DNA from: Planctomycetota bacterium
GTDB taxonomy: Bacteria; Planctomycetota; Brocadiia; SM23-32
Reading direction: 5' to 3'
DNA length: 57,042 nt
Assembly (NCBI GenBank): GCA_021161675.1
Contig: JAGHAF010000057.1
Location: forward strand, 1-57,042
Part shown: positions 32,717 through 41,673 of the stretch, one piece after another
Numbering within the stretch: position 1 is the stretch's first letter
Layout of the letters: each line of letters starts with the position of its first letter
Notes under the pieces: generated by a model
The model's database searches: none
Told to the model about the DNA's origin: nothing
Seen by the model: the letters and a program-made list of their open reading frames with translations, nothing else
Program-made: the position numbers and the translations under genes

Positions 32717-34405
32717 ATGGCGCATTTGGTGATCAAGAAAGGCAGGCGCGCGGGAGAGAAGATAGAACTGAGTCAGGTCATCACTCTCGGCCGGGGCGCT
32801 GACGTGGACCTGCGCCTGGACGATCTGACTGTCTCCAAGCGGCACTCTCGAATTGTGCGCAATGCGAGTGGGGATTACGTCCTTGAAGACCTTGCCAGCA
32901 GTAACGGGACATTCCTCAACGGCAAATCAATCACTACTAAACGACTTCGCAATGGGGACGAGATCGGCATCGGGAATACCATCTTCGAGTTCGGCGGCGC
33001 CCTGCCGAAGCCGCCGCCGCAAAAGGCCAAGGTGCTGATCGGGTCGGGGAGCGAGGACAGGACGACCCCACTGGTCAAGACAGCGGTGGACGCCTCCTAC
33101 GAGCCACAGCAAGATACCGCCAGCGGGCAGACCACGGTAGAGGGGCTTTCCAAGGCGAACTACCGTCTGGCGATCCTGCTTGAGATCAGCCACTCCCTGG
33201 GCATGGCGCTGGACGAAGACGAGCTGTTGGACAAGATACTCGACGAGTTGTTCGACGTGTTCCCGGAGACGAACCGAGGTTTCATCATCCTTCGCGATCC
33301 GGACACGGGACAGCTCACCCCCGGCAAGAGTCGGATTAGAAAATCGAGGCGTCCCGATGACGAGCAGTTGCAGATCAGCGAGACCATCCTGGAATACGTT
33401 CTGGATCGCAAACAGGGCGTGCTGATCGAAGACACGATGCAGGACGAGCGCCTGCCCACCAGCCAGAGCATTCTGGACTTTGATATGCGCTCGGTGATGT
33501 GCGTGCCTCTGAAGTGGGAGGACCAGGTGCTGGGTTTCATCCAGCTCGACACGAATCGGATCGCCGCCAATTACGATGAGAACGGGCTGACCCTGCTGGT
33601 GGCCATTGCAAATCAGTGCGCGCTCACCATCGCGAACGCGCGGCTGCACAAACAACTGGTCCGGCAGGAACGGCTGGAGCAGGACCTGCAAAACGCGCGC
33701 CGCATCCAGAGCAGCTTCCTTCCGCAGGCGCCCCCGGCCGTGGCCGGCTACCAGTTCGAAGACGCCTACGCCACGGCGCTCGCCGTGGGCGGGGACTTCT
33801 TTGATTTCGTGGAGCTGCCGGACGGCCGGATGGCGATCGTGGTCGGAGATGTCAGCGGCAAGGGCATCACCGCCGCCCTGATGATGGCCAAAATGGCCAG
33901 CAACGTGCGGTTTTTCGCCACGACCCAGTCCGGCCCGGGGCAACTGCTGGCCCGGCTCAACGAGGTGGCGCTCGACAGCGAGAGCGACATGTTCGTCACC
34001 GTCTTGATTATGTTCCTCGACCCCATAAACCATGTCCTCACCATGTCCAATGCCGGGCACTGCTATCCTCTCATACGCAAACGGGGAGGCGAGGTGAGCC
34101 GGCTTGAAAAGCCGACCGGCTTCCCCCTTGGTATCATCGAGGATGCCGAGTTCGAGGAAGAGACCGCCTCATTGGAACCCGGCGACATAATCTGTGTGTT
34201 CACGGACGGCATCATCGAAGCAATGGACGACCAGAACGAGCAGTTCGGCTACGAGAAGCTGTCTGAGAGCCTCAGCTCCGCTTCTGCGGGACCGAAGGAC
34301 GCCGTCAAAAGTATCCAGAAAGCGCTCCGTGAATTCACCGGCATGGCGCCCCAGAGCGACGACCTCACTCTGGTTTGCTTCGGACGATTCGACGGGCAGG
34401 CCTAG
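32717..34405 (+). CDS. FHA-GAF-PP2C (SpoIIE-type) signalling phosphatase
   Basis: 562 aa, cytoplasmic. An N-terminal FHA domain (about 20-95) with GRGADVDLRL, SKRHSRI and SSNGTFLNG binds phosphothreonine. A GAF domain (about 145-315) follows, then a SpoIIE-type PP2C domain (about 325-560) with GGD, the DVSGKG metal motif and ...SDDLTLV at the end. It links a phospho-peptide sensor to a serine phosphatase, as in Ser/Thr-kinase partner-switching systems. No kinase gene is visible here. ATG 32717 is chosen; a TTG at 32699 would add six residues. It is the second SpoIIE-type phosphatase in the window; this one lacks a receiver domain. Confidence 0.9.
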   Translation: MAHLVIKKGRRAGEKIELSQVITLGRGADVDLRLDDLTVSKRHSRIVRNASGDYVLEDLASSNGTFLNGKSITTKRLRNGDEIGIGNTIFEFGGALPKPPPQKAKVLIGSGSEDRTTPLVKTAVDASYEPQQDTASGQTTVEGLSKANYRLAILLEISHSLGMALDEDELLDKILDELFDVFPETNRGFIILRDPDTGQLTPGKSRIRKSRRPDDEQLQISETILEYVLDRKQGVLIEDTMQDERLPTSQSILDFDMRSVMCVPLKWEDQVLGFIQLDTNRIAANYDENGLTLLVAIANQCALTIANARLHKQLVRQERLEQDLQNARRIQSSFLPQAPPAVAGYQFEDAYATALAVGGDFFDFVELPDGRMAIVVGDVSGKGITAALMMAKMASNVRFFATTQSGPGQLLARLNEVALDSESDMFVTVLIMFLDPINHVLTMSNAGHCYPLIRKRGGEVSRLEKPTGFPLGIIEDAEFEEETASLEPGDIICVFTDGIIEAMDDQNEQFGYEKLSESLSSASAGPKDAVKSIQKALREFTGMAPQSDDLTLVCFGRFDGQA

Positions 34406-34486
34406 GAACCATGCGAACTCCCCCTTCGGACTGATGCTCGATCCTTCCTGTTTCCGCTAACGTCGTGTTCGTGGCGCCGTCGTGGT

Positions 34487-35977
34487 TTACTGAGCCTGCG
34501 CCTGCCACTGCTCCAGTTCGTCCAGGGGATATATCGGGCGGGGGAGACGTTCCCACTCGAAGCTGTCCAGGTGCGACATTGTCGGCCCGGGCGTGTCCAC
34601 GCGGATGACCTGCGACGTCCACCGGCTGTAGAACTGGAAGTTGGAGCCCGTTTTCAGGACCGCCATCCTGGCTTCGGCGGGGTCCAGGCCGAACTGCTCG
34701 TACACGGCGGGGTGGTTCCCGCCAACGCCCCGCAGTTCGCTCAGCGCGACCTTGATGCCGCCCGCCTCCAGCAGGGCCGCTCGACCTATGTCGAACGATT
34801 CGAGCCCGGCGACGGTCTCGGCCCTCAGCCGCCCGCCGCCTGTGCCGGCGACCTTCCCGTTCACCTCGACGGGCCTGCCGAATACCGTATCGATCTTGCC
34901 GCCCACGGCAAGCGTGATCTCACTGCCGACGCCGGCCTCGATGGCCGCGTGCGTGGCTTCGGGGTCAACGATCTGGACGAGCGCCGTAGCCCTGAGCTCC
35001 TGATCGAGCATCTCGCGCAGCAGGCGCGTGCCGTCACCCGCGCCGCCTCCCCAGACGGCGTCGCCGAGGTCGGCGAGGACCACCAGTCCCGGCCCGGCCT
35101 CCATGGCCCGGCGGATGGCCTCCTCCGGTGACACGCTGTTGAATGCCCAGAACGCCTCTCTCAAGGCCCACGCCCTGTCCGCGAGTTCGGCGGCCAGCCT
35201 CTGCGCCAGGGGAGGGTCGCCGTCCGTGATAACCACGGTGGCCCAGCCGCCCTCCGAGGCGTCCAGCCAGGGCTGCATGGGGAAATTGGAAATCGAAACC
35301 ACTCCCGGACGCTGCTCCATCTCCCGCGCCAGGTCGAACCATTCCTTCATCGGCCCGCCCGACGTGAGGAACTGTTCCTGGTGAGTGATCATCGGTATCT
35401 TCCGCCACGCCGTCGCGGGGTGAACATCGCCCCTCACCAACGCGAACAGCGCTCTTGCGGCCAGCGTCGCGGTGTCGAACAGGTCGTGAGGCTGCGTTCT
35501 GTGCCCCACTACGGCGTCGGCGCAGCGGATCATCCGCCGCGTGAGGCAGGCGTGATGGTCCAGGGGGACCACCACCGGCACGTTCGGGCCGAGGACATTC
35601 CTTACGGCGCCGAGCAGGTGTCCCTCGACGTCCTCTTCCTCTTCCGATGCGGAGGCGCCGTGCAGGTGGAAGAACATGCCGTCGATCGGCAGAATGCCTT
35701 TCAGCCCGGAGAGGATTCTCTCCTCGAAGAAGGAGAGCGTTTCCGCGGTGAGCGGCCCCCCGGCGCCCGCGCAGGCCCGTATGATGGGCAGGGCGGCGAG
35801 CCGGACGCCCTCTTCCTCAGACACGGCGAGAAGCGCCTCCACCTCCTTGAAGGGATGCGCCCCTTCCAGTATCTCGCCCCCTTCGTACAGTCCATATTGT
35901 CTGAAGTCTTCCAGCGTGGTGGGACGGGGGCTGAAGCTGTTGGTTTCCTGGCTGACGGTTGCTAAGGCGATTCTCAT
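34487..35977 (-). CDS. M81 family (MlrC/DUF1485-like) metallo-enzyme
   Basis: 496 aa, usual length. The opening RIALATVSQETNSFSPRPTTLEDF and the central PLDHHACLT...DAVVGHRTQPHDLFDT carry the Asp/His zinc ligand set of MlrC-like peptidases, named for the enzyme that acts on linearised microcystin degradation products. Most homologues are of unknown function, and activity on microcystin is not implied. Only 1 bp separates it from the class III aminotransferase gene upstream, so they are translationally coupled, and the run continues to the transaldolase-like gene. Cytoplasmic (no signal peptide). Confidence 0.88.
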   Translation of the reverse strand: MRIALATVSQETNSFSPRPTTLEDFRQYGLYEGGEILEGAHPFKEVEALLAVSEEEGVRLAALPIIRACAGAGGPLTAETLSFFEERILSGLKGILPIDGMFFHLHGASASEEEEDVEGHLLGAVRNVLGPNVPVVVPLDHHACLTRRMIRCADAVVGHRTQPHDLFDTATLAARALFALVRGDVHPATAWRKIPMITHQEQFLTSGGPMKEWFDLAREMEQRPGVVSISNFPMQPWLDASEGGWATVVITDGDPPLAQRLAAELADRAWALREAFWAFNSVSPEEAIRRAMEAGPGLVVLADLGDAVWGGGAGDGTRLLREMLDQELRATALVQIVDPEATHAAIEAGVGSEITLAVGGKIDTVFGRPVEVNGKVAGTGGGRLRAETVAGLESFDIGRAALLEAGGIKVALSELRGVGGNHPAVYEQFGLDPAEARMAVLKTGSNFQFYSRWTSQVIRVDTPGPTMSHLDSFEWERLPRPIYPLDELEQWQAQAQ

Positions 35978-35978
35978 C

Positions 35979-37298
35979 TCAAAGTTGACCCTTCAGCGGC
36001 GCCAGGACATCTTCGAGCACGCTGAGGACCTTCTCAATGTCCTCCCGGGTGTGCTGAACGGAATAGCCGTGATGGGCCGGTATGCCGCCGTAGTCGTGGA
36101 AATATACGCCCCGCTGCCAACATGCCTTGATGATCTTCAGGAGCGTCTCTTTCGAGTGGCAGAACGTGTCTTCGTAACGAAGCGCCGGCTCGCGCCTGCC
36201 GAGCAGGATGTCAAATCGCGCCCCGTGATGCGGCACGATCATGTTCAGGTCGTGATCCTCGATTATGCGATTGATGCCCGCGTGGAGCTGCGCCTCCAGC
36301 TCGCGCAGATGGGAATAGAAGCCGGGTTTCTGCGCCTCCTCCAGGAAGGCGAGCCCGGCCAGGACCGCCGTCAAATGGGCATTGAACGTGCCGCTGTGCT
36401 GAACCGGCCCGGCCGGCCTGTACATGTCCATGATCTCGGCCTTGCCGCAGAAGGCAGACAGCGGCAGGCCGCCCCCGAGCGCTTTGCCGATGGTGCAGAC
36501 GTCCGGCGTGACGCCCATGTCCTGCTGCACGCCCCCGATGGACTTCTTGAACGAAGACAGGATTTCGTCGTAGAACAGGACGATCCCCGCGTCCTGCGTC
36601 AGTTCCCTGAGCAGTTCCAGGTAACCGGGCTGCGGCTTGATGCACGCGCAGTTGAAGACGACGGGTTCGAGAATCACAAGCGCCACCTCGTCGCCGTGAT
36701 CCGCGATGGCCCCTCGCAGCGCCTCCGGATCGTTATAGGGGATCGGTATGATGAGCTTGGCGAACTGGTCCGGTATGCCGGCCGATTCCACGTAGGGATG
36801 GGCCCGGTTCCGCGCCAGGGCGGGCGGGGGCGGGGCGCCGCCTATGTAGATCAGCTCGTGGTAGCCGTGGAAGTTGCCTTCGAACCGGATGATCTTGTCG
36901 CGCCCCGTGTAGGCGCGGCAGGCGCGTATGAGGTGCAGCGTGGCCTCCGAGCCCGAGGAGCAGAAGCGGACGCGCTCCGCGCAGGGAATCACCTCGCAGA
37001 CCTTCCGCGCCAGCGCCTCGTGGTATTCCGTCTCGAAGGAGCACAGCGTGCCCAGGGAAATTGCCTTGCGGACGGCCTCGCCCACCGCCGGGTGGCCGTG
37101 GCCCAGGAGCGCCGCCCCGTGGGAGCAGCACATGTCCACGAACTCGCGCCCCTCGACGTCCCAGACCCGGCTCCCCTCGCCGCGGGACGCAAAGAAGGGG
37201 AAGCCAAGGGCGCGATTCAGACGGGTCGCTGAGCAGACCCCGCCCGGTATGACCCGTCTTGCGCGCTCGTAGAGACTGGACGTCGTGGACGTGTCCAT
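35979..37298 (-). CDS. Class III PLP aminotransferase, glutamate-1-semialdehyde aminomutase-like
   Basis: 439 aa fold-type I class III aminotransferase. The PLP Lys is Lys272 in CTIGKALGGGLPLSAF; the upstream LFYDEILSSF carries the conserved Asp that contacts the pyridine N. The GSAM-like sequence (RVIPGGVCSATR... HGAALLGHGHPAV) is close to HemL in layout, but the normal HemL arrangement with other heme genes is missing, and the genes around it are an aldehyde dehydrogenase (MmsA) and an M81 enzyme. It may therefore use an omega- or beta-amino acid. Gap to mmsA is 12 bp. Confidence 0.85.
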   Translation of the reverse strand: MDTSTTSSLYERARRVIPGGVCSATRLNRALGFPFFASRGEGSRVWDVEGREFVDMCCSHGAALLGHGHPAVGEAVRKAISLGTLCSFETEYHEALARKVCEVIPCAERVRFCSSGSEATLHLIRACRAYTGRDKIIRFEGNFHGYHELIYIGGAPPPPALARNRAHPYVESAGIPDQFAKLIIPIPYNDPEALRGAIADHGDEVALVILEPVVFNCACIKPQPGYLELLRELTQDAGIVLFYDEILSSFKKSIGGVQQDMGVTPDVCTIGKALGGGLPLSAFCGKAEIMDMYRPAGPVQHSGTFNAHLTAVLAGLAFLEEAQKPGFYSHLRELEAQLHAGINRIIEDHDLNMIVPHHGARFDILLGRREPALRYEDTFCHSKETLLKIIKACWQRGVYFHDYGGIPAHHGYSVQHTREDIEKVLSVLEDVLAPLKGQL

Positions 37299-37310
37299 CC
37301 GGCCTGCCTC

Positions 37311-38792
37311 CTATGCCTCGGGCCAGTATCTCTCCGTTATGATCTTGTCCTGCGTGAGGAAGTTGATCACGGCCTTGCCCTGAGCCTTGATATCTGCGAA
37401 CAGGGATGCTTTCATGCCGCCGAACGGCAGGTGCGCCACGGGCGCCGGGATCCCGATGTTTACGCCTATCATGCCGCACCGCGTGTCGAGCTTGAACTTG
37501 CGGGCGTTGTAGCCGTCCCGCGTGTAGATGGAGGCGCCATTTCCGTACTGCTGATCGTTGATAATCCCGATGGCTTCGTCCAGGCTCCCCGCCTTGAGGA
37601 TAACCACCACCGGCCCGAATATCTCGGTGCGGTGGACCTTCATGCCCGGCTGCGCGTCGGTGAAGACGGTCGGGCCGATGAAGTAGCCCCCTTCGCGGCC
37701 GGACACCTCGATTTCCCGGCCGTCCAGCGCCAGGTGAGCGCCTTCTTTGACGCCGTCCTCTATCAAGCCGAGAATCCGCTCTTTGGCCCGGGCCGAAATG
37801 ACAGGCCCCATCACTATGGGCTCGTCCGCCACCTCCGGGTCGAGAGGATCTGCCACGATCACTTCCCTGGAGGCCGCCACGAACCGCTCGCAAACCGTGT
37901 CGTACATCTCGTCCCCCACCGCCACAATGGCCGAAGCGGCCATGCACCGCTGGCCGGCGCAGCCAAAGCAACTGGTGACCATGTTGCGGATCATCTGGTC
38001 CACGTCGGCGTCCGGCATGGCCACGAGGTGATTCTTCGCCCCGGCCATCGCCACGCAGCGTTTGCCGTTTTGGGCGCACCTTTCCGAGATCATTTTCGCC
38101 ACCGGCGTGGAGCCGACAAACGCCATCCCGTCTACGCCCGGATGCTCCAGCATCGCCTCTCCGACGGCCCGATCGCCGTGGACAACGTTGAAGACGCCCG
38201 GCGGTAGATCAATCCGGTCAATGAACTTCGTGATAAGATGGAAGGTGCACGGCGCCTGCTCCGAGGGTTTCAGGACGAACGTATTGCCAGTGGCCAGCGC
38301 GTAAGGGAGGAACCAGAAGGGTACCATGGCGGGGAAATTGAAGGGGCAGATCATCGCAAACACCCCGACCGGCAGTCGCAGCACCTCGCCGTCAATGCCG
38401 TAGGAAGCTCCTACGGCCTTGTCGCCCTGCTGCATCACCGGCATCCCGCAGGCGACCTCCACGTTCTCGAAGGCGCGCTTCAGCTCCGCGCGGGCGTCGG
38501 GCAGGGACTTGCCCATCTCCTCCACCAGCGTGCGGCTGATCTCCTCGGAGTGCTCGCGCAGGAGGCCCCGCAGCTCGTAGAGGTGGGCGACCCGCCTGCC
38601 GACGGGGGTGCTGCGCCACCCGTCAAAGGCAGCCCTGGCCGCCTTGACCGCGCGGTCCAGTTCGGCCCCTGTCGAGAGCGGCGCGCGGGCTATTGTCCGG
38701 CCCGTGCTGGGATTCTCGACGTCCAGCAGGCCCCTGCAATCCGCCTCCACCCAGAGGCCATTGATATAGTTCGGCAGTGTGTCCACGGCCAT
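37311..38792 (-). CDS. mmsA: CoA-acylating methylmalonate-semialdehyde dehydrogenase-like
   Basis: 493 aa, MmsA/IolA length. Motifs: VGVFAMICPFNFPAMVPFWFLPYALATGNTFVLKPSEQ (NAD fold), GAKNHLVAMPDADVDQ, and the catalytic Cys283 in CFGCAGQRCMA. Members oxidise (methyl)malonate semialdehyde to acetyl- or propionyl-CoA with NAD and CoA, in valine, beta-alanine or inositol catabolism. Neighbouring class III aminotransferase and transaldolase-like genes suggest a dedicated route from an amino compound or sugar; this is inference. The 67 bp gap to the transaldolase-like gene holds a dispersed repeat-like phrase (38810-38844). Confidence 0.9.
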   Translation of the reverse strand: MAVDTLPNYINGLWVEADCRGLLDVENPSTGRTIARAPLSTGAELDRAVKAARAAFDGWRSTPVGRRVAHLYELRGLLREHSEEISRTLVEEMGKSLPDARAELKRAFENVEVACGMPVMQQGDKAVGASYGIDGEVLRLPVGVFAMICPFNFPAMVPFWFLPYALATGNTFVLKPSEQAPCTFHLITKFIDRIDLPPGVFNVVHGDRAVGEAMLEHPGVDGMAFVGSTPVAKMISERCAQNGKRCVAMAGAKNHLVAMPDADVDQMIRNMVTSCFGCAGQRCMAASAIVAVGDEMYDTVCERFVAASREVIVADPLDPEVADEPIVMGPVISARAKERILGLIEDGVKEGAHLALDGREIEVSGREGGYFIGPTVFTDAQPGMKVHRTEIFGPVVVILKAGSLDEAIGIINDQQYGNGASIYTRDGYNARKFKLDTRCGMIGVNIGIPAPVAHLPFGGMKASLFADIKAQGKAVINFLTQDKIITERYWPEA

Positions 38793-38809
38793 GTCATCCC
38801 TTCCCTTGT

Positions 38810-38844
38810 CGTTCTCCGCGTTCTCTGGGTTCTCTGCGGTGAAG
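38810..38844. repeat. Dispersed purine/pyrimidine repeat-like phrase between two catabolic genes
   Basis: GTTCTCCGCGTTCTCTGGG followed by TTCTCTGCGGTGAAGCC (reverse: TTCACCGCAGAGAAC...). A CTCTGCG phrase of this kind appears again near 50103-50132 in the large gene-free region. Confidence 0.4.
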
Positions 38845-38859
38845 CCTTGCCGTCTCTTG

Positions 38860-39894
38860 TCACGCGCCGAAGGCTTCCAGCCCGGCCCATCCTATGGCGT
38901 GGAACTGCGACAGGGTCCGCTGCGTCACGCCGTAGGTCACGAACTCCTCGGGCGCCATGCCGTCCGGCTCATAGGCCCGCACGAACTCGGGTATGGTTTT
39001 CAGCCGCTCGACGACCTCCGGGTCCACCGACGCGCTGATGCGCTCCGGGTTCCTCGGCACGCCCGGCTCGAGCAGCAGTGCCTGATACTTCGGGTGGATG
39101 GACATGATAAGCTCGGCGCCTGCCAGCTCCACCATGTGATAGTTGCCCCGCAGCGCCGCGACTATGAGGACCGTCCTGTAATCGCGCTTCTTGAACAAGG
39201 AATAGGCTCGTTTCGTCACGGCCAGGCCGGCCTGCGTGATGTCCGACTCGCTGACACCGGCCTTCTGATCGTGCGCCACCTCCCTGAGGTAGTCATCCAG
39301 CCGGCCGATCATGATAACGGCGAAACACTGCCCGGGCGTCTTACCTGTCTTTCGCAGCCGCGCCAGGCCCATTCTGTAGCGCTCCGCGGCCGCGAGAACC
39401 TGCGGGACAGTGTAGCTGACGGTCATTGTGACGGTGATTCCTTCGGCCGCGCACTCCTCGCAAACGTCCAGTCCGGCCGCGGTTACGGGGAGCTTCACTG
39501 CGATGTTGGGCGCCCAGGAATGGAAGCGCCTGGCCATTTCGAGCATGGCCTCACGCTCGCCTGCCAGCGCCGGGTCTACCTGTGCGCAGACGTATCCCAG
39601 CCTGCCTTGCGTGCGCTCGTAGAACGGCATGAACATCTCGGCCGCGTTGCGCGTCACGGCGCCCATGAGCGTTTCCGCGCGCTGCCTTGGGGACAGGCCC
39701 TCGCGGCCCTGCAGCGCAGCGCCCCACCTCTCAGGGTCGGAACGGACGGTCTTGAGCGTGAGCACGGGGTTGGTGGTCACTCCGGTTGCGCCGTGCGCGA
39801 ACCCCCGGCGCAGTTCGGCGGGCTGGGCGGAATCGTGCCACCAGGTTGTCCGGGTTTCATTGACAAGCCAGCGCAGATAGCTGTCATCTGTCAC
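38860..39894 (-). CDS. Transaldolase-family protein
   Basis: 344 aa. GATGVTTNPVL near the N terminus and Lys134 in NIAVKLPVTAAGL (the Schiff-base lysine position of transaldolases and fructose-6-phosphate aldolases) mark the family. It is longer than TalB (about 317) or FSA (about 220) with extra C-terminal helices, so the substrate is uncertain. GTG 39894 is chosen: GGAGGAG lies 6 nt upstream and the promoter at 39917-39945 overlaps the longer possible start (TTG 39945, which is its -35). First gene of the cassette with mmsA, the aminotransferase and the M81 enzyme. Confidence 0.8.
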   Translation of the reverse strand: MTDDSYLRWLVNETRTTWWHDSAQPAELRRGFAHGATGVTTNPVLTLKTVRSDPERWGAALQGREGLSPRQRAETLMGAVTRNAAEMFMPFYERTQGRLGYVCAQVDPALAGEREAMLEMARRFHSWAPNIAVKLPVTAAGLDVCEECAAEGITVTMTVSYTVPQVLAAAERYRMGLARLRKTGKTPGQCFAVIMIGRLDDYLREVAHDQKAGVSESDITQAGLAVTKRAYSLFKKRDYRTVLIVAALRGNYHMVELAGAELIMSIHPKYQALLLEPGVPRNPERISASVDPEVVERLKTIPEFVRAYEPDGMAPEEFVTYGVTQRTLSQFHAIGWAGLEAFGA

Positions 39895-39916
39895 GGCAGT
39901 TCTCCTCCGGAGCGCT

Positions 39917-39945
39917 AATGTATCAGTCGAAAGCTGCCGCGGCAA
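39917..39945 (-). promoter_or_regulatory. Sigma-70-like promoter for the transaldolase-mmsA cassette
   Basis: Minus-strand TTGCCG (39945-39940), 17 bp spacer, TACATT (39922-39917). Transcription would begin near 39910, leaving a 16 nt leader containing the GGAGGAG site. Confidence 0.5.
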
Positions 39946-39994
39946 GGTCCGCCCACCGTACGGCGGGCCGGGGCCGGCTGTAGCGGAGTGTGTT

Positions 39995-41467
39995 TCAGGC
40001 GCGTTCGAATTGCTCGGAGGTCGGGGCGAGCGGAGAGGTCGTTTCGTTATCGACCTGGGTGGCGTCCGGCGGGGTATTGTAGTAGGCGAGTTTCTTATAG
40101 ACCGATCTTTCGCTTATGCCCAGCAGCGCGGCGGCGCGGCGTCTATTGCCCTCAGTGTAGCGGAGGGTCTCGATGATGCAGAGACGTTCCACTTCTTCCA
40201 GTGGGGTACCGGCGGCGACGCGGATTTCTTTCGCCGGCGGCCCGGTGATGGTGCGAATCGGTCGGGGGAGGTTCTCTTTGTGGATCGTGTCGCTGTGGCA
40301 GAATACTGTGGCGCTCTGGATAAGGTTTTCCAACTCGCGGACGTTGCCGGGGTAGTCGTACTCTTTGATGGTTTGCATTGCGTCCTCACCGATCCAGTTT
40401 ACAGCTCTGTGCGTGATGTGACGGTAGAGTTTCAGGAAGTGGAGGGCGAGCAGGGGGATATCCTCGCGCCGTTCCCGCAGGGTCGGCACCCGGATGGTCA
40501 CCACCTTCAGCCGGTAGTAGAGGTCTTCTCTGAAGGTCGAGTCCTCTATCGCTTGCTCCAGGTTCTGGTGTGTGGCGGCGATTATGCGAACGTCCACCGG
40601 GATCTGCTCATGTCCGCCCACTCGCTGGACGGCCCGATCCTGTATGACGCTCAGGAGTTTCACCTGCAGGTCGAGCGGCATGTCGCCGATCTCGTCGAGC
40701 AGGATGGTGCCCTTGTGCGCCATCTCGAAGCGCCCGATGCGCTGTTGCAGCGCGCCGGTGAATGCGCCTTTCTCGTGTCCGAACAGTTCGCTTTCCAGCA
40801 GGTCCTTAGGGATGGCGCCGCAGTTGAGTTTGACAAATGGCTCGTTCGCGCGCGAGCTGTTGTTATGGATGGCCTGGGCGACCAGCTCTTTTCCAGTGCC
40901 GGTTTCCCCGCGGATGATGACGTTGCAGTCCACGCGGCGGACAAGGTTGATCCGGCGCAAGACGTCGCGCATGGACCGGCTATTGCCGATAAGGCGTTTG
41001 CCCGGACCGGCGAAGGCGAGCCGGCGGTAACTGTGGATTGTCGCTCCGCGAAGGCAGAGCTCCGCCACCGCGTCATCAATGGCGCCCCGTAAGCTCTGGC
41101 GTAGCAGCGGGCGTTTCAGGCACTGATATGCGCCCAGTTTAGTGGCCTGGAGAAGGGCTTCGTTATCCTGCGGATTCGCCACCGCCACCACCATGACCGT
41201 CTGGCGCATGGCGAGCAGGCGGCGCATCAGCCCGAGACCGTCCGCGGAGGGATCGGACACGTCTGCAACAAGAATTGCCGTGGCATGTTCGCGCAATGCT
41301 CTGATGGCGGCGCGTTCGTCTGAGCTGGATATCAGCTCACCGTAGGCGTCCTCAAGCATTTCCCGAGCTATCTGCTCGATGTGGGACCCACTGGGATATA
41401 GGACTACACACACGCGTTCAGGCGCAGGCGCAGCCCCCTCACCAAGCTGCCATTCAACTGCCGCCAC
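39995..41467 (-). CDS. Sigma-54-dependent activator with degenerate receiver domain
   Basis: 490 aa NtrC-type enhancer-binding protein. N-terminal receiver-like domain (about 18-140), AAA+ domain with Walker A GETGTGKE (187-194), sigma-54 contact loop GAFTGA (234-239) and Walker B ILLDEIGD (255-262), and a Fis-type helix-turn-helix at about 440-462. The receiver retains Asp69 (ILVAD) and Lys118 but has Leu-Tyr-Pro in place of the acidic pair, so it may be regulated by ligand or partner instead of phosphate. GTG 41467 follows GGGGGAG. No target sigma-54 promoter was seen in the window. It diverges from leuS. Confidence 0.9.
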   Translation of the reverse strand: MAAVEWQLGEGAAPAPERVCVVLYPSGSHIEQIAREMLEDAYGELISSSDERAAIRALREHATAILVADVSDPSADGLGLMRRLLAMRQTVMVVAVANPQDNEALLQATKLGAYQCLKRPLLRQSLRGAIDDAVAELCLRGATIHSYRRLAFAGPGKRLIGNSRSMRDVLRRINLVRRVDCNVIIRGETGTGKELVAQAIHNNSSRANEPFVKLNCGAIPKDLLESELFGHEKGAFTGALQQRIGRFEMAHKGTILLDEIGDMPLDLQVKLLSVIQDRAVQRVGGHEQIPVDVRIIAATHQNLEQAIEDSTFREDLYYRLKVVTIRVPTLRERREDIPLLALHFLKLYRHITHRAVNWIGEDAMQTIKEYDYPGNVRELENLIQSATVFCHSDTIHKENLPRPIRTITGPPAKEIRVAAGTPLEEVERLCIIETLRYTEGNRRRAAALLGISERSVYKKLAYYNTPPDATQVDNETTSPLAPTSEQFERA

Positions 41468-41542
41468 TTATTGCTCACTCCCCCGGATTACGAGTTGCAG
41501 CAAGTACTAAAGGATGTAACGACCCCGCATGCCTCTATTAGC

Positions 41543-41571
41543 ATGTTACCGCTCGGCGCAGCAAGTGTCAA
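41543..41571 (-). promoter_or_regulatory. Sigma-70-like promoter for the sigma-54 activator
   Basis: Minus-strand TTGACA (41571-41566), 17 bp spacer, TAACAT (41548-41543). Transcription begins near 41537, giving a leader of about 70 nt before GTG 41467. Back to back with the leuS promoter, only about 20 bp apart. Confidence 0.65.
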
Positions 41572-41591
41572 CCGACAATTGCGCGGCGCGT

Positions 41592-41619
41592 TTGAACCGC
41601 CGATTGCGCGCGGTATAAT
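41592..41619 (+). promoter_or_regulatory. Sigma-70-like promoter for leuS
   Basis: TTGAAC (41592-41597), 16 bp spacer, perfect TATAAT (41614-41619). Leader of about 48 nt to ATG 41674; no T-box or riboswitch fold was seen. Confidence 0.6.
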
Positions 41620-41673
41620 CATGGCTGCTTTTCCCCTGTTTTTCCCTCAATCCCCGGTCGGAGTGGCAAGCTT

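Noticed and set aside
35979..37298. HemL (glutamate-1-semialdehyde aminomutase) as a firm name
   Set aside because: Sequence type is similar, but the setting beside MmsA and an M81 enzyme favours catabolism; no symbol assigned.
41468..41673. T-box or riboswitch in the leuS leader
   Set aside because: The leader from the TATAAT promoter is about 48 nt, too short for a T-box, and no conserved box was seen.
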